From assembly GCA_964007475.1 (NCBI GenBank), contig OZ023274.1, forward strand, positions 55,885,851-55,949,850: a DNA stretch of 64,000 nt. Reading direction: 5' to 3'. This stretch comes from Hybos culiciformis. Its lineage: Eukaryota; Arthropoda; Insecta; Diptera; Hybotidae. The notes beneath the pieces were generated by a model that did not search any database, was not told where the DNA came from, and worked only from the letters and a program-made list of their open reading frames with translations. A program made the position numbers and the translations under genes. The first letter of the stretch is position 1; the number at the start of each line of letters is the position of its first letter. Of this stretch, positions 9,932 through 20,328 are shown in pieces.

Positions 9932-10625
9932 ATTTAGACCATCTATTTGAACAATTTTATATGGTCCTGAATACATTGAATCTAATTTGTTTCTATTCTC
10001 TTCTCTGAGAAGTATTTGATCATTAGTTTTAAATTCATTTTTAGTTGATCTTTTATCGTAATTATTTTTTTTTATTATTTTCTGTTGATTTAACATATTA
10101 TAAGCGAATTGATTTGATTTTTGTAAATGAAATTTAACTTTCTTTGCATAACTATCGAAATTGTAAATAGGATCTATATTATTATCGAGAAGAAATTCGT
10201 GAGAATTTGGTTCTTTACCAAAAATAAGCTCATATGGTGAGTATTTGAGATTAAAATTGATGTTTGGAGTAACGTTGTAATTAAAGGTGAAGTATTTAAG
10301 ATATTCGTCCCAATCATCATGATGCTTATTAACATATGATCTTAAATATTCGTTAAGAACACGATGATTTCTTTCTATACAGTTTCATGGTGGTAGGGTG
10401 TCGAAGGAGTGTGTTTAATGTTTAATAATTTGAATAATTCCGCTGTGATACTATTGACATACTCTGTTCCGCAATCGGAAATAATTTTCCGCATTGGGCC
10501 GTAAATCAGAACGAATTGTTCGAAAATAGCGTGTGCTATAGTATTAGCATCCTTATTTTTTATAGGTATTGTAATAAGATATTTGGTAAGATATAATTTT
10601 ATTTGCAATTTTTTATAAGTTCTTT
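9932..10625 (-). pseudogene. Gypsy-type integrase remnant of the 412-like element
   Basis: The piece from 10608 shows an integrase core: IIKNKD-like turn, then GPMRKIISDCGTEY with a catalytic Asp. The frame stops at 10375 and resumes shifted by one base at IERNHRVLNEYLR, which contains the catalytic Glu. It continues through WDEYL..FTFNYN and SPYELIFGKEPN to YSGPYKIVQIDGLNI. At 9931 the intact Gypsy interrupts it. The last ~24 codons lie beyond that element at 4564-4490 (LVKVHKNRINK, then TAA). The first catalytic Asp region is lost in degraded sequence upstream. The interruption gives clean proof that the intact Gypsy landed in an older coding region. Confidence 0.75.
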
Positions 10626-11085
10626 TATAGTAAATAATGTAAAGAGATCGTCATCTCTATTTATTTGTATTTTCATAATTTTTCTTCTTTTTTTTTTTTA
10701 ACTTTTTTTCTATTTGAGCTAGAAACAATTCTAATATTGTCTCCTTTTTTAAAATTCTTTTAATACTTGACTCTAATGTCAAATAAATATTAGAAATATC
10801 ATTTGTATGAATTTATTTGTATTTTAATAATTTTTCTTTCAACTTTTTTTCTATTTTAGATAGAAACAATTCTAATATTGTTTCCTTTTTTAAAATTCTC
10901 TTTGCATTCGACTCTAATGCCAAATAAATATTTGATATATCATTTGCGTAAATTAATTTTTTTTTTTATATATTTTACAGTTGTCTACTGAATTAAATAT
11001 TAATTGAGGTATTTTGTAATTGTAATTATCTTCATAAACTTTTATTTTTTCTTGTTTTTCCTGTAATATTCTATTATCGTTATCG
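10626..11085. repeat. Degraded pol spacer with a ~145-bp direct duplication
   Basis: Two imperfect copies occupy about 10660-10808 and 10809-10950. Both read, on the minus strand, as NDISNIYL.LES..KRILKKETILELFL.., broken by stops. This is probably the region between RNase H and integrase of the 412-like element, duplicated before or during decay. Confidence 0.6.
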
Positions 11086-11089
11086 CGCG

Positions 11090-11600
11090 AATTCTATTTT
11101 TATTTAGATAAAGATTTCAAAAAAAATGAAAGATTTTTATTTTTCTTTATTATAAAACACTTTATTAAACTTGTTTAAAAAAATATAAAATTGAATATAA
11201 AAATATTATTAAAAATAGTGATTTTATTTAGTATTTAAAAAAAATGGACTTAACACTTTAAACTCTAATCAAGAACTAAATTTTAATCTTAAAAATATAT
11301 TTCCATCTGTACTTAGTTTCTACTTTCTTTGTTCCCTTTCCTATTAGTATTTTCTAATGTTATTAAAATAATCCTTTTTTTATTATTTTATAAGGATCTT
11401 CTTTCTTTTGTTTTACGATCCTGAAAACATGAATAATCTTGTTATTTTGAACCCTAATATTCATGGCGTCTAAAATATCTGAGTAATGATTACTAATTAT
11501 CTTTTTATCAACTGTACCTAACTTATTACTCATTACTGTATTAATATGTTGGGAATTTTGTGATTCATGGATTTTATTTGGTACGGGAATATATATAACT
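11090..11600 (-). repeat. 3' LTR of the errantivirus-like element
   Basis: This 511-bp LTR matches 19373-20273 apart from the 374-bp insertion there and scattered substitutions. Inner neighbour on the minus strand is AGGCGGGAGA, a polypurine tract. The env frame runs into this LTR and stops at 11363. Confidence 0.85.
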
Positions 11601-12545
11601 TCTCCCGCCTTCAGATTAGAATTCTCCTGAATTCTGCGTTTTCTACGACATTTTATTATCAAAATTATCAATGGAATTAAAATTAAAATTGCAATCAAAA
11701 TTATATTTGTATTCATATTTATATTCTTTTTGAATTTTATTTCTTCTATTTCTTTAATATTTTCCCCAAAATTAAACCAAAAATCTTCAAAAGTTATTTT
11801 ATCTACAAAATTATTGTTATTCATGTTCGGATAGTAAAATCTTTGCTTTACAATTTGTTTCTTATTTTTAGCGTACAATTATTAAAATGAATTAAATTAT
11901 TTTTTGATATAATTAATTTTCTATCATCGCAATGATTTTCTATTTCTAAATTATTTGAATTTTTTATTACAATTGTTACCTCATCTATTTGAACTATTTC
12001 TGTTACATTATTTCTTATCAATCTACAATTTTTCTTTAGTACACAATGTTTACTTAATTCTAATTCATTTATTGTTTTAAATTCTTCAAATTTATAAACT
12101 TTGTTTCTTAATTCTATTATTTTCTCAGGAAGATAGTCTATTTCCTTATTTTTACTATTTGGGATAGGCATTATGATTTTCAAATCTACCTCTTTAAATA
12201 ATTTTGGAACTTTAATTGCAAATATTAATAAATCATTTTGAAATTTACTAACTCCTAATCTAATGTATTGTAATTTATTAAAATCTATGCTATATGTTTC
12301 TATTTCTTCATTTGTAAGTATATTTGGATTTAAAATTCCATGTCTCGCTGAAGCTAAATTTTCCTGTATTAGATTTATTTTATCTTTCATTATTTGAATT
12401 TTTAATAATTGATCATAGAACATATTTCTCTGAATAAATGAATTTATCTTATCGTACTCCCTCTTTACTAAATCTCTATCGCTTGCAATAATTTCTTTAA
12501 TTTGTTTAAATGTTTTATTAAAATTGTCATTAATTTTAATTTGAG
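11363..12545 (-). pseudogene. env: Env-like protein remnant of the errantivirus
   Basis: Two overlapping frames cover the C-terminal half of an envelope-like protein. The right-hand frame (12545 to 11848) is Lys/Asn/Ile-rich with paired cysteines (HCVLKKNC). The left-hand frame (11878 to 11363) has a ~20-residue hydrophobic segment (NIILIAILILIPLIILIIKC), then a basic stop-transfer run KCRRKRR and a ~100-residue cytoplasmic tail. This layout fits the transmembrane end of insect errantivirus Env, a membrane fusion protein. The break between the frames near 11860 is a frameshift. The N-terminal part, including signal peptide, cleavage site and fusion segment, is absent, replaced by satellite DNA at 12543. 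The stop codon lies inside the 3' LTR. It cannot encode a working envelope. Confidence 0.65.
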
Positions 12546-15500
12546 CTACGGTTAGGTCGTGCCGGAAAAAAATATACGAAATTTTTTTTTTCAAAATAGG
12601 TAGCTCCGGTGAAATTAATATTACCTGAAAAAAAATTTTTGGGTGGGGAGCTACGGTTAGGTCGTGCCGGAGCAAAATATACGAGAATTTTTTTTGTTTC
12701 AAAATAGGTAGCTCCGGTGAAATTAAGATTACCAGCCGAAAAATTTTAGGGCAGGGAGCTACGGTTTGGTCGTGACGACGCAAAATATACGAAAAAATTT
12801 TTTTTTTCAAAATAGGTAGCTCCGGTGAAATTAATATTACCTGAAAAAATTTTTTGGGTGGCGAGCTACGGTTAGGTCGTGCCGGAGCAAAATATACGAA
12901 AAAAATTTTTTTTTCAAAATAGGTAGCTCCGGTGAAATTAATATTACCTGAAAAAAAATTTTTGGATGGGGAGATACGGTAAGGTCGTGCCGGATCAAAA
13001 TATACAAAATTTTTTTTTGTTTCAAAATAGGTAGCTCCGGTGAAATTAAGATTACCTGAAAAAAAAATTTTGGGTGGGGAGCTACGGTTAGGTCGTGCCG
13101 GAGCAAAATATACGAATTTTTTTTTTTTAAATAGGGAGCTCCGGTGAAATTAAGATTACCAGCCGAAAATTTTTGGGTGGGGAGCTACGGTTAGGTCGTG
13201 CCGGAGCAAAATATACGAAAATTTTTTTTGTTTCAACATTGGTAGCTCCGGTGAAATTAAGATTACCAGCCTAAACATTTTAGGGCAGGGAGCTACGATT
13301 AGGTCGTGCCGACGCAAAATATACGAAAATTTTTTTTTTTTCAAAATAGGTAGCTCCGGTGAAATTAATATTAACTGAAAAACATTTTTTGGGTGTGGAG
13401 CTACGGTTAGGTCGTGCCGGAGCACAATATACGAAAATTTTTTTTTTTCAAAATAGGTAGCTCCGATTAAATTAATATTACCTGAAAAAAAATTTTTGGG
13501 TGGGGAGCTACGGTTAGGTCTAGCCGCAGCAAAATATACAAAAATTTTTTTTGTTTCAAAATAGGTAGCTCCGGTGAAATTAAGATTACCTGAAAAAAAA
13601 ATTTTGGGTGGGGAGCTACGGTTAGGTCGTGCCGGAGCAAAATATACGAAATTTTTTTTTTTAAATAGGGAGCTCCGGTGAAATTAAGATTACCAGCCGA
13701 AAATTTTTGGGTGGGGAGCTACCGTTCGGTCGTGCCGGAACAAAATATACGAACATTTTTTTTTTTAAATAGGTAGCTCCGGTGAAATTAATATTAACGG
13801 AAAAAAATTTTTTGGGTGGAGAGCACGGTTAGGTCGTGCCGGAGCAAAATACACGAAATTTTTTTTTTTCAAAATAGGTAGTTCAGGTGAAATTAATATT
13901 ACCTGAAAAAAAATTTTTGGGTGGGGAGCTACGGTTAGGTCGTGCCGGAGCACAATATACGAAAATTTTTTTTTTTAGGTAGCTCCGGTGAAATTAATAT
14001 TATCTGAAAAAAAATTTTTGGGTAAGGAGCTACGGTTAGGTCGTGCCGGAGCAAAATATACGAAATTTTTTTTTGTTTCAAAATAGGTAGCTCCGGTGAA
14101 GTTAAGATTACCAGCCGAAAAATTTTAGGGCAGGGAGCTACGGTTAGGTCGTGCCGACGCAAAATATACGAACAATTTTTTTTTTTTCAAAATAGGTAGC
14201 TCCGGTGAAATTAATATTACCTGAAAAAAAAATTTTGGGTGGGGAGCTACGGTTAGGTCGTGCCGGAGCAAAACATACGAACATTTTTTTTTTTTTTAAA
14301 TAGGTAGCTCCGGTGAAATTAATATTAACTGAAAAAAAAATTTTGGGTAGGGAGCTACGGTAAGGTCGTGCCGGAGAAAAATATACGAAAATTTTTTTTT
14401 TTTAAATAGGGAGCTCCGGTGAAATTAAGATTACCAGCCGAAAATTTTTGGGTGGGGAGCTACGGTTAGGTCGTGCCGGAGCAAAATATACGAAATTTTT
14501 TTTTTTTCAAAATAGGTAGCTCCGGTGAAATTAATATTACCTGAAAAAAAATTTTTGGGTGGGGAGCTACGATTAGGTCGTGCTGGAGCAAAATATACGA
14601 ACATTTTTTTTTTTCAAAATTAGTAGCTCCGGTGAAATTAATATTAACTGAAAAAAATTTTTTGGGTGGGGAGCTACGGTTAGGTCGTGCCGGAGCAAAA
14701 TATATGAAAAAATTTTTTTTTTTAAATAGGTAGCTCCGGTGAAATTAATATTAACTGAAAAAAATTTTTTGGGTGGGGAGCTACGGTTAGGTCGTGCCCG
14801 AGCAAAATATACGAAATTTTTTTTTTCAAAATAGGTAGCTCCGGTGAAATTAATATTACATGAAAAAAAATTTTTGGGTGGGGAGCTACGGTTACGTCGT
14901 GCCGGAGCAAAATATACGAAAATTTTTTTTTTTCAAAAAAGGTAGCTCCGGTGAAATTAATATTACCTGAAAAAAAATGTTTGGGTGGGGAGCTACGGTT
15001 AGGTCGTGCCGGAGCAAAATATACGAAAATTTTTTTGTTTCAAAATATTTAGCTCCGGTGAAATTAAGATTACCAGCCGAAAAATTTTAGGGCAGGGAGC
15101 TACGGTTAGGTCGTGCTGACGCAAAATATACGAAAAAAAATTTTTTTTTTTTCAAAATAGGTAGCTTCGGTGAAATTAATATTACCTGAAAAAAAAATTT
15201 TGGGTGGGGAGCTACGGTTAGGTCGTGCCGGAGCAAAATATACGAAAAACTATTTTTTTAAAATAGGTAGCTCCGGTGAAATTAATATTACCTGAAAAAA
15301 AAATTTTGGGTGGGGAGCTACGGTTAGGTCGTGCCGGAGCAAAATATACGAACAATTTTTTTTTTTTAAATAGGTAGCTCCGGTGAAATTAAGATTACCA
15401 GCCGAAAAATTTTGGGTGGGGAACTACGATTAGGTCGTGCCGGAGCAAAATATACGAAAATTTTTTTTTCAAAATAGGTTGCTCCAGTGAAATTAATATT

Positions 15501-15572
15501 ACCTGAAAAAAAATTTTTGGGTGGCGAGCTACGGTTAGGTTGTGCCGGAGCAAAATATACGAAAATTTTTTT
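12543..15572. repeat. Satellite array, ~28 monomers of 105-109 bp
   Basis: Monomers start gagctacggttaggtcgtgc (for example at 12543, 12648, 12756, 12863) and include ggtagctccggtgaaatta, a T-run of variable length and gggtgggg. Two sub-types alternate irregularly: one with ATATTACCTGAAAAA and one with AGATTACCAGCCGAAAA. Short open frames repeating ISPELPILK arise only because the monomer lacks stops in one frame. The array directly replaces the RT-integrase-env start of the errantivirus. A related single monomer is present in every 1.6-kb unit at 54-62 kb. Confidence 0.95.
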
Positions 15573-15736
15573 GAAGTTTATACTTCTTTAGCCGCGTTGT
15601 GCGTTTTTTTGGTAGAGGGTAAAATATTTTAATTTACATTTTGTACTCAGCAGCCTATCATTTGTAGCCACTGTTATTTCATATTTTAAATCTTTAAGTA
15701 TAAACTTCTGTAGGCAGTTCTATGACTGCTTCGTGT
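15573..15736. mobile_element. Small element with GAAGTTTATACTT inverted ends beside the satellite
   Basis: The 13-bp inverted repeats GAAGTTTATACTT (15573-15585) and AAGTATAAACTTC (15696-15708) bound 136 bp. A flank TGTAGGCAGTTCTATGACTG follows to 15736. The inner sequence GGTAGAGGGTAAAA is shared with 54110-54121, and 15651-15736 matches one arm of the inverted repeat at 62664-62897. It is therefore a member of the family that also bounds the 1.6-kb array. Confidence 0.6.
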
Positions 15737-15749
15737 GTTTTTTATAAAT

Positions 15750-16023
15750 CTCTTTTCCATTTTTTCTTCATATTCCTCTTTATTAAAGTTTTGTCTAATT
15801 AACATTTTATTTTTTATCTTATTATCAGTTACTATTATTTGTGTTTTATGTTTATTAACGATTTCTTCTTTTATTTTTATCTGACCTGATAAATTTTCTT
15901 CCACATAATGTACCTTAACTATATCTACGTTCTCTCTTTCATCTTCTACATTAAATAACCCTTTTAGTTCTACTTTTGAATTTGAAGTACTGGTTAATTT
16001 GTTTTCCTCTTTAGAAACTGAAC
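15750..16023 (-). pseudogene. Errantivirus pol spacer fragment
   Basis: About 90 open codons, Lys/Glu/Asn-rich (VELKGLFNVEDERENVDIV), lie between the TIR element at 16026-17213 and the satellite-side element. The frame continues from the protease region at 17217 if the 1188-bp insertion and one TA are taken out. That places it at the protease-RT spacer of the errantivirus. No catalytic motif is visible; RT is not reached before the sequence is replaced. Confidence 0.5.
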
Positions 16024-16556
16024 TACACTGAGGGAAAAAAATTTCTAGAATCGTGCAATACACTTTCATAATCACTAAAATTTATGAAAAAAACGAAATT
16101 TTCATAATTCAAAGCGAATTCACTTGATTTCTTAAATACTTGCTTGAATTTTGCAATTTTTTGTCGTCTGTTATTTATGGCTTTTGCCATGATTCAAGTA
16201 AACTTATTTTGTTTGATTTAATGGGCTTATTTTCATTAATCAAGTAATTATTTCTTCATTTATGTAAATATTTCTTAATTTAAGTAAATATTTACTTAAT
16301 GTGATTCTAACACAGTTTAAGAATTTTTTTCTTTGGTTTGTGTATTTTTTTTTTTAACGAAACATGAAAATTAAAAACATGATTCTTTGCGAATACATTT
16401 CTTATTTGCTGATAATTTTTTCATATTATATGGTTACAGTTTTCCATAAGTTAAATAAATTATTCTTGATTGAATGAAATTTTTTAAATCTTAATAAAGA
16501 TATTATAGTCAGTATAGAATTTATATTTTCTATTTTACACACGTCCTAAATTTCAA

Positions 16557-16626
16557 TTGCTTAGCCTAGTGGTAGAGTTGAACGTTTGCAATGCAAAAGA
16601 ACAAGGTTCGAATCCCGAAGAGGGCA
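16557..16626 (+). other. tRNA-like segment (plus strand)
   Basis: It has a D-arm-like TAGCCTAGTGGTAGAG, a central TTTGCAATGCAAA and the T-loop box GGTTCGAATCCC with the usual spacing. Acceptor and anticodon stems do not pair well, so it is not a credible functional tRNA. It pairs in opposite orientation with 16866-16938. Confidence 0.55.
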
Positions 16627-16629
16627 TAA

Positions 16630-16855
16630 GAAAAATCAAATAAATGAATTAAATTTAATAAAATTAAATTTAATAAATATAAATAAAAAAAATAAAAAAT
16701 TATAAATAAAAAAAATTAATAAATATAAAAAAATTAAAATAAAAAAAAAAAAAAATAAAATTAAAAAAAAAAAAAAAAATATAAAAAAAAAATAAAAAAA
16801 AAATAAAAAAAAAAATAAAATAAAAAAAATTATAAATACAAAAAAAAAATTTTTT
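16630..16855. repeat. A-rich low-complexity tract
   Basis: About 225 bp of A-runs broken by single T residues separate the two tRNA-like segments. The Phe/Ile-only minus-strand frames across it are composition artefacts. Confidence 0.9.
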
Positions 16856-16865
16856 TTTCGCATAA

Positions 16866-16938
16866 TTGTCCTCTTCAAGATTCGAACCTGGGTCCTCAGC
16901 ATTGCAAACCGGCATCTCTACCTATAGGCTGAGCTATT
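16866..16938 (-). other. tRNA-like segment (minus strand)
   Basis: The minus strand reads AGCTCAGCCTATAGGTAGAG, then GTTTGCAATGC, then CCCAGGTTCGAATC. Box A-like and box B-like elements are recognisable, but the anticodon stem is unpaired. The middle (TTTGCAATGC) is the same as in the plus-strand partner at 16557. Confidence 0.55.
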
Positions 16939-17216
16939 GAAATCAAAAATGTATCATGCGTTTCTTGATTCGTGTTTCTTTTACACGAATTATCAAAAAA
17001 CTCGCACATTGCAATGTCTTATTATTTCTTCATTCACGCAAACAATATTTCTTTCATGAAGTAAAGTTGATTGTTATGTGCATGAAAAAGTTCTAAAAAT
17101 TATGTAAAACAAATACATGATTCCAGAAAAAAGGCGAACGGGTCAAAAACAAGTCCTTTTTTTCCATGATTTATTCAGATTTTACATGACTTTAGCAATC
17201 TTTTCTCTCCGTGTAC

Positions 17217-17720
17217 TAACTGATTTAACTAGTTTATTTATTTCTAAAATATCATCATTCTTAAGTGCTTTATATCTAATTTCTTGACCTCTTCCTCTTT
17301 TTCAATTGTTTCTAACGCACCTATCTCATCAAATAAAAACGTATTATTTAAAAATCTATTCTTTTTTCCTTGAAATTCTATAAAACCCTCTTTTAAATTG
17401 ATAGTAGTATTTAAATTTTTTATTATATCCATTCCTATTATAAATTGATAATTTCTATTACTTAATTTTTTTATCTGCCATCTAACAAGTCCTCCCGGAG
17501 GTGCATTCATTTCCTCCGCTGCAGGTGTATGCATTTCCTCATTAATTGAATCCCTTCCAATTATCGTTGTAAAATTTATTGGCTCTATTTTTTTTCTTTT
17601 AAATCCCGTTATTCTATCGTCTACTATACTTAATGTTGATCCCGTATCAACTAACGCAAAAAAATTTCGTTCATTAATTGTTAAAATTATTATTGGTAAT
17701 TGTTCCGAGGCTGGTTTATA
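17217..17720 (-). pseudogene. Errantivirus aspartic protease region
   Basis: The frame runs LPIIILTINERNFFALVDTG, with the aspartic protease triplet D-T-G, then TIIGRDS and FIIGMDIIKNLN, the usual hydrophobic flap/second half. It precedes the pol spacer and follows gag, in a different frame, as expected for a -1 frameshift arrangement in Gypsy elements. The listed Met at 17534 is internal; coding similarity starts at about 17715. Another one-base shift near 17260 is needed to continue into KNDDILEINKLVKSV. The protein would process the Gag-Pol precursor, but here it is cut off from RT. Confidence 0.65.
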
Positions 17721-19030
17721 AAAAACTCTACATGATTTGAATATTCCTCGTTCCTATCTTCGTTATTTCTATTCTTTTCTTGGTCTACCGATCTTTGTCT
17801 AGTTCTGTCATATTCGTGGCAATTTTGGCCCTGACCATACCTAGAGTTTCCTGTTCTTTGGTATCCTCTGTTATTTAAACTTTCAATGTTATCTACTTCC
17901 ATATCTTCAGCTTTTCTAGCATTAAAATTCTGTTGTTGGCAATATTGGCCCGAATTATTATTACTAAAATTTCTCTGATTCCCTGAATTATTACTTCTAA
18001 AATTTCCTGAATCTCTTTGATTTCCTGCATATCTAAAATTTCCTGAGTTTCCATAATTATTATTTCTAAAATTTCCCCAATTCCCATTATTTCTAAAATT
18101 TCCTGAATTTCCATTATTTCTAAAGTTTCCTGAATTTCCATTATTATTTTTAAAATTTCCCCAATTTTCATTTCTAACGTTTCCTACATTTCCGTAATTA
18201 TTATTTTTAAAATTTCCCGAATTTTCATTATTCTTTGTATTACGATAATTATTATTTCAAAAATTTTGATTTCTTTGCATATTATTAAAATTTTTATTTT
18301 TATCATTGTTTTCAAATTTATAATTATTTTTTCTATACTCTTGTCTTATACAAGAATCCTCAAATCTTCTACTTCTCATAATGCTTACAATTTTCCCTAA
18401 ATTATTTTCTTCGTATATTTTATCCAGTAAGATTCCTTGTACTCTATCTTTTATTATATTAACTAATAGACTATCAACATTGCTTAAATTAACACTTTTA
18501 TTATCCTTATGATAAATACTTATTTCATTTGATTTATATTTAATATCTTGTATTTCAAAAAATAAATCACTCACTTTGTTTGCTCCTAAATTGTAAATTC
18601 TTCTGTAGATGTCTGCTGGTTCCGCATCAGATCTGTATCTCATTTTCAATACCGTTTTGATTTCATTCCAATCATCTGGATTCTGCATGTTGATTATTGT
18701 ATTTTTGGCTTCTCCTTGTATCTTTTCGTTGAATATTGTTCTTACCAAACTTCTCATTACTTCTGGATCTGTTACTGTGGACATGTAATATTCCATACTT
18801 GTTATAAATGCGTTGATTGTTATATCTCCTGTTCCCGTGAATGTTGACATATACCTGATTTCTCTTAACATTCTTTCTCTGTTATCTTGATGTTGCCTTT
18901 GTCCATTCCCTTCTTGTTGTTGTATTAGTATTAAATTTCGTTGTTGTTCTTGGAGTAATGCTGCATTCAATTGTTGGACCTCTTGAGTTTTGATCAATAA
19001 AGCTGTTTTGAATTGTTCTTCTGTTGCCAT
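17690..19030 (-). pseudogene. gag: Errantivirus Gag with an internal stop and an Asn/Gly-Arg repeat tail
   Basis: The ATG is at 19030, 326 bp after the primer-binding site. Residues 1-257 form a Gag body (Gln-rich start, then TFTGTGDITINAFITSMEYY and a Lys/Asn-rich end). A TGA at 18257-18259 interrupts the frame, but the same frame continues for about 185 codons to TAA 17690. That tail has roughly eight NNGNSGNFRN-type repeats in place of CCHC knuckles, then a Cys/Arg/Gln region. Repeats of Asn-Gly-Arg character are known nucleic-acid-binding substitutes for zinc knuckles in some errantivirus Gags. The single stop, plus loss of the pol core, makes the copy defective. Confidence 0.7.
17950..18245. 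repeat. Degenerate ~27-45-bp repeats coding the Asn/Gly/Arg tail
   Basis: The plus strand repeats TTTCTAAAATTTCCTGAATT with variations. It stays in the gag frame on the minus strand. Confidence 0.8.
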
Positions 19031-19355
19031 TTTAATTTTTATTTCTTTTTATTCACTTTTTATTTAATTTATTAACTATCTTTATTTTTTAACCCTCTTG
19101 TTTCTACGTTATGTTTCCTTCGTTGTCCAAGGTGTTAACAATTTTATTTTTTGTTTAATTTATTTTTTTTTATTAATTCTTTTGTGTCTACGGAAAAGTT
19201 AATTTTCCTTCGTTGCCAAGATCTTAATATTTATTTTGAATTTATCGTTAAAAAAAAAAATTTTAACTTTTTATAAAATAATTTATTTATTTAATTAATA
19301 TTTTTTTTTTTATTTAAGAATGATTCGTTTCGCTGGACTGCCTTCAGAAAGTGCA

Positions 19356-19373
19356 ATCCTACCGACTGCGCCA
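19356..19373 (-). other. tRNA-Ser primer-binding site of the errantivirus
   Basis: The minus strand reads TGGCGCAGTCGGTAGGAT immediately after the LTR end AATT (one T shared). This is the tRNA-Ser-type site used by several errantiviruses. Confidence 0.85.
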
Positions 19374-20273
19374 ATTATATTTTTATTTAGATAAAGATTT
19401 AAAAAAAAAAAAAAGATTTTTGTTTCTCTTTAGTATAAAACACTTTATTAAACTTGTTTAAAAAAATTTAAAATTGAATATAAAAATATTATTAAAAATA
19501 GTGAATTTATTTAGTATTTAAAAAAAATGGACTTAATAAGGCTGTCACACTTCGGCTTTTTAATGGCTTTTTGAAAAAGCTATCATCGTTGTGGCTATTT
19601 CGTGGCTTTTTCCATACAAAAAAAAGAAAAAAAAGCTAGTGGCTTTTCAAAAAGCCACTAGAAAATCAGGGATCAAATAACAAATGAGCTCTGTGAGAAA
19701 AAAATAAACTAACAATTGCATACTTTCAGGAAGTTGGCGGCAATTTTTTAAAAAAAACGAATAAAAAAACAAAAAAAATTCCCAAAAAAAAAGGAAAAAG
19801 ATATGACAAAACGAGAAAAAAAAAGAAAAAAAACCAAAAAGTGCAAGTGTGAACGCATTTAAAAAAGCAGTCATGAGTAGTGGCTTTTTAGTTGTAGTGT
19901 GACTCGCTTATAACACTTTAAACTCTAATCAAGGACTAAATTTTAATCTTAAAAATATATTTCCATCTGTACTTAGTTTCTACTTTCTTTGTTCCCTTTC
20001 CTATTAGTATTTTCTAATGTTATTAAAATAATCATTTTTTTATTATTTTATAAGGATCTTCTTTCTTTTGTTTTACGATCCTGAAAACATGAATAATCTT
20101 GTTTAATTATTTATTTATTTTGAACCCTAATATTCATGGCGTCTAAAATATCTGAGTAATGATTACTAATTATCTTTTTATCAACTGTACCTAAGTTATT
20201 ACTCATTACTGTATTAATATGTTGGGAATTTTGTGATTCATGGATTTTATTTGGTACGGGAATATATATAACT
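19373..20273 (-). repeat. 5' LTR of the errantivirus, enlarged by a MITE
   Basis: It matches 11090-11600 on both sides of an insertion at 19537-19910. The two LTRs differ by several substitutions and small indels, so the element is older than the intact Gypsy or the Copia copy. The outer edge is followed by the CGCG duplication (20274-20277). Confidence 0.85.
19537..19910. mobile_element. 374-bp MITE with TAA duplication (PIF/Harbinger-like)
   Basis: It is absent from the other LTR, which gives an exact empty site (cttaacac). Ends TAAGGCTGTCACACT and the complement TAAGCGAGTCACACT are imperfect inverted repeats, and the target TAA is duplicated (19534-19536, 19911-19913). The inner part contains AAAAAGCC motifs in both orientations. 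A 3-bp TAA/TTA target fits PIF/Harbinger. There is no coding capacity. Confidence 0.75.
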
Positions 20274-20328
20274 CGCGTATTTATTTTTCTTAAATTATTA
20301 TCATTATTTAAATTTTTTGACTAGAGAC

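Larger units (their letters stand above)
16026..17213. mobile_element. 1.19-kb non-autonomous TIR element with TA target duplication
   Basis: Ends CACTGAGGGAAAA (16026) and the complement CACGGAGAGAAAA (17213) form imperfect terminal inverted repeats, flanked by TA on both sides (16024-16025, 17214-17215). Removing it restores a continuous frame in the errantivirus pol spacer. It has no transposase. Inside are two tRNA-like segments in convergent orientation and a 220-bp A/T low-complexity core. The TA target and CACTG start suggest the IS630-Tc1-mariner superfamily. Confidence 0.7.
11090..20273 (-). mobile_element. Errantivirus-like Gypsy element (env-bearing), internally deleted
   Basis: LTRs 11090-11600 and 19373-20273 (the latter enlarged by a MITE) are flanked by the 4-bp palindromic duplication CGCG (11086-11089 and 20274-20277). 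On the minus strand the LTR starts AGTTATATATA and ends AATT, as errantivirus LTRs do, and is followed by a primer-binding site matching tRNA-Ser. Gag, protease, the start of the pol spacer and part of env remain. RT, RNase H and integrase are gone, and a satellite array (12543-15572) stands in their place. The element lies inside the 412-like element. Errantiviruses are insect endogenous retroviruses; this copy is defective. Confidence 0.82.

Noticed and set aside
12837..14910. Repeated minus-strand frames MLRHDLTVAPHPK..ISPELPILK as a gene family
   Set aside because: They are the satellite monomer read in a frame lacking stops; they break whenever the T-run length changes and have no start or promoter context.
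12543..15572. CRISPR array
   Set aside because: Monomers are contiguous with no unique spacers, the genome is eukaryotic, and there are no cas genes.
16636..16915. Phe/Ile-rich membrane-like proteins
   Set aside because: They are translations of an A-rich low-complexity tract.
19647..19874. Phe-rich minus-strand frame as a membrane protein
   Set aside because: It lies wholly inside the MITE of the errantivirus LTR and is A/T-run translation.
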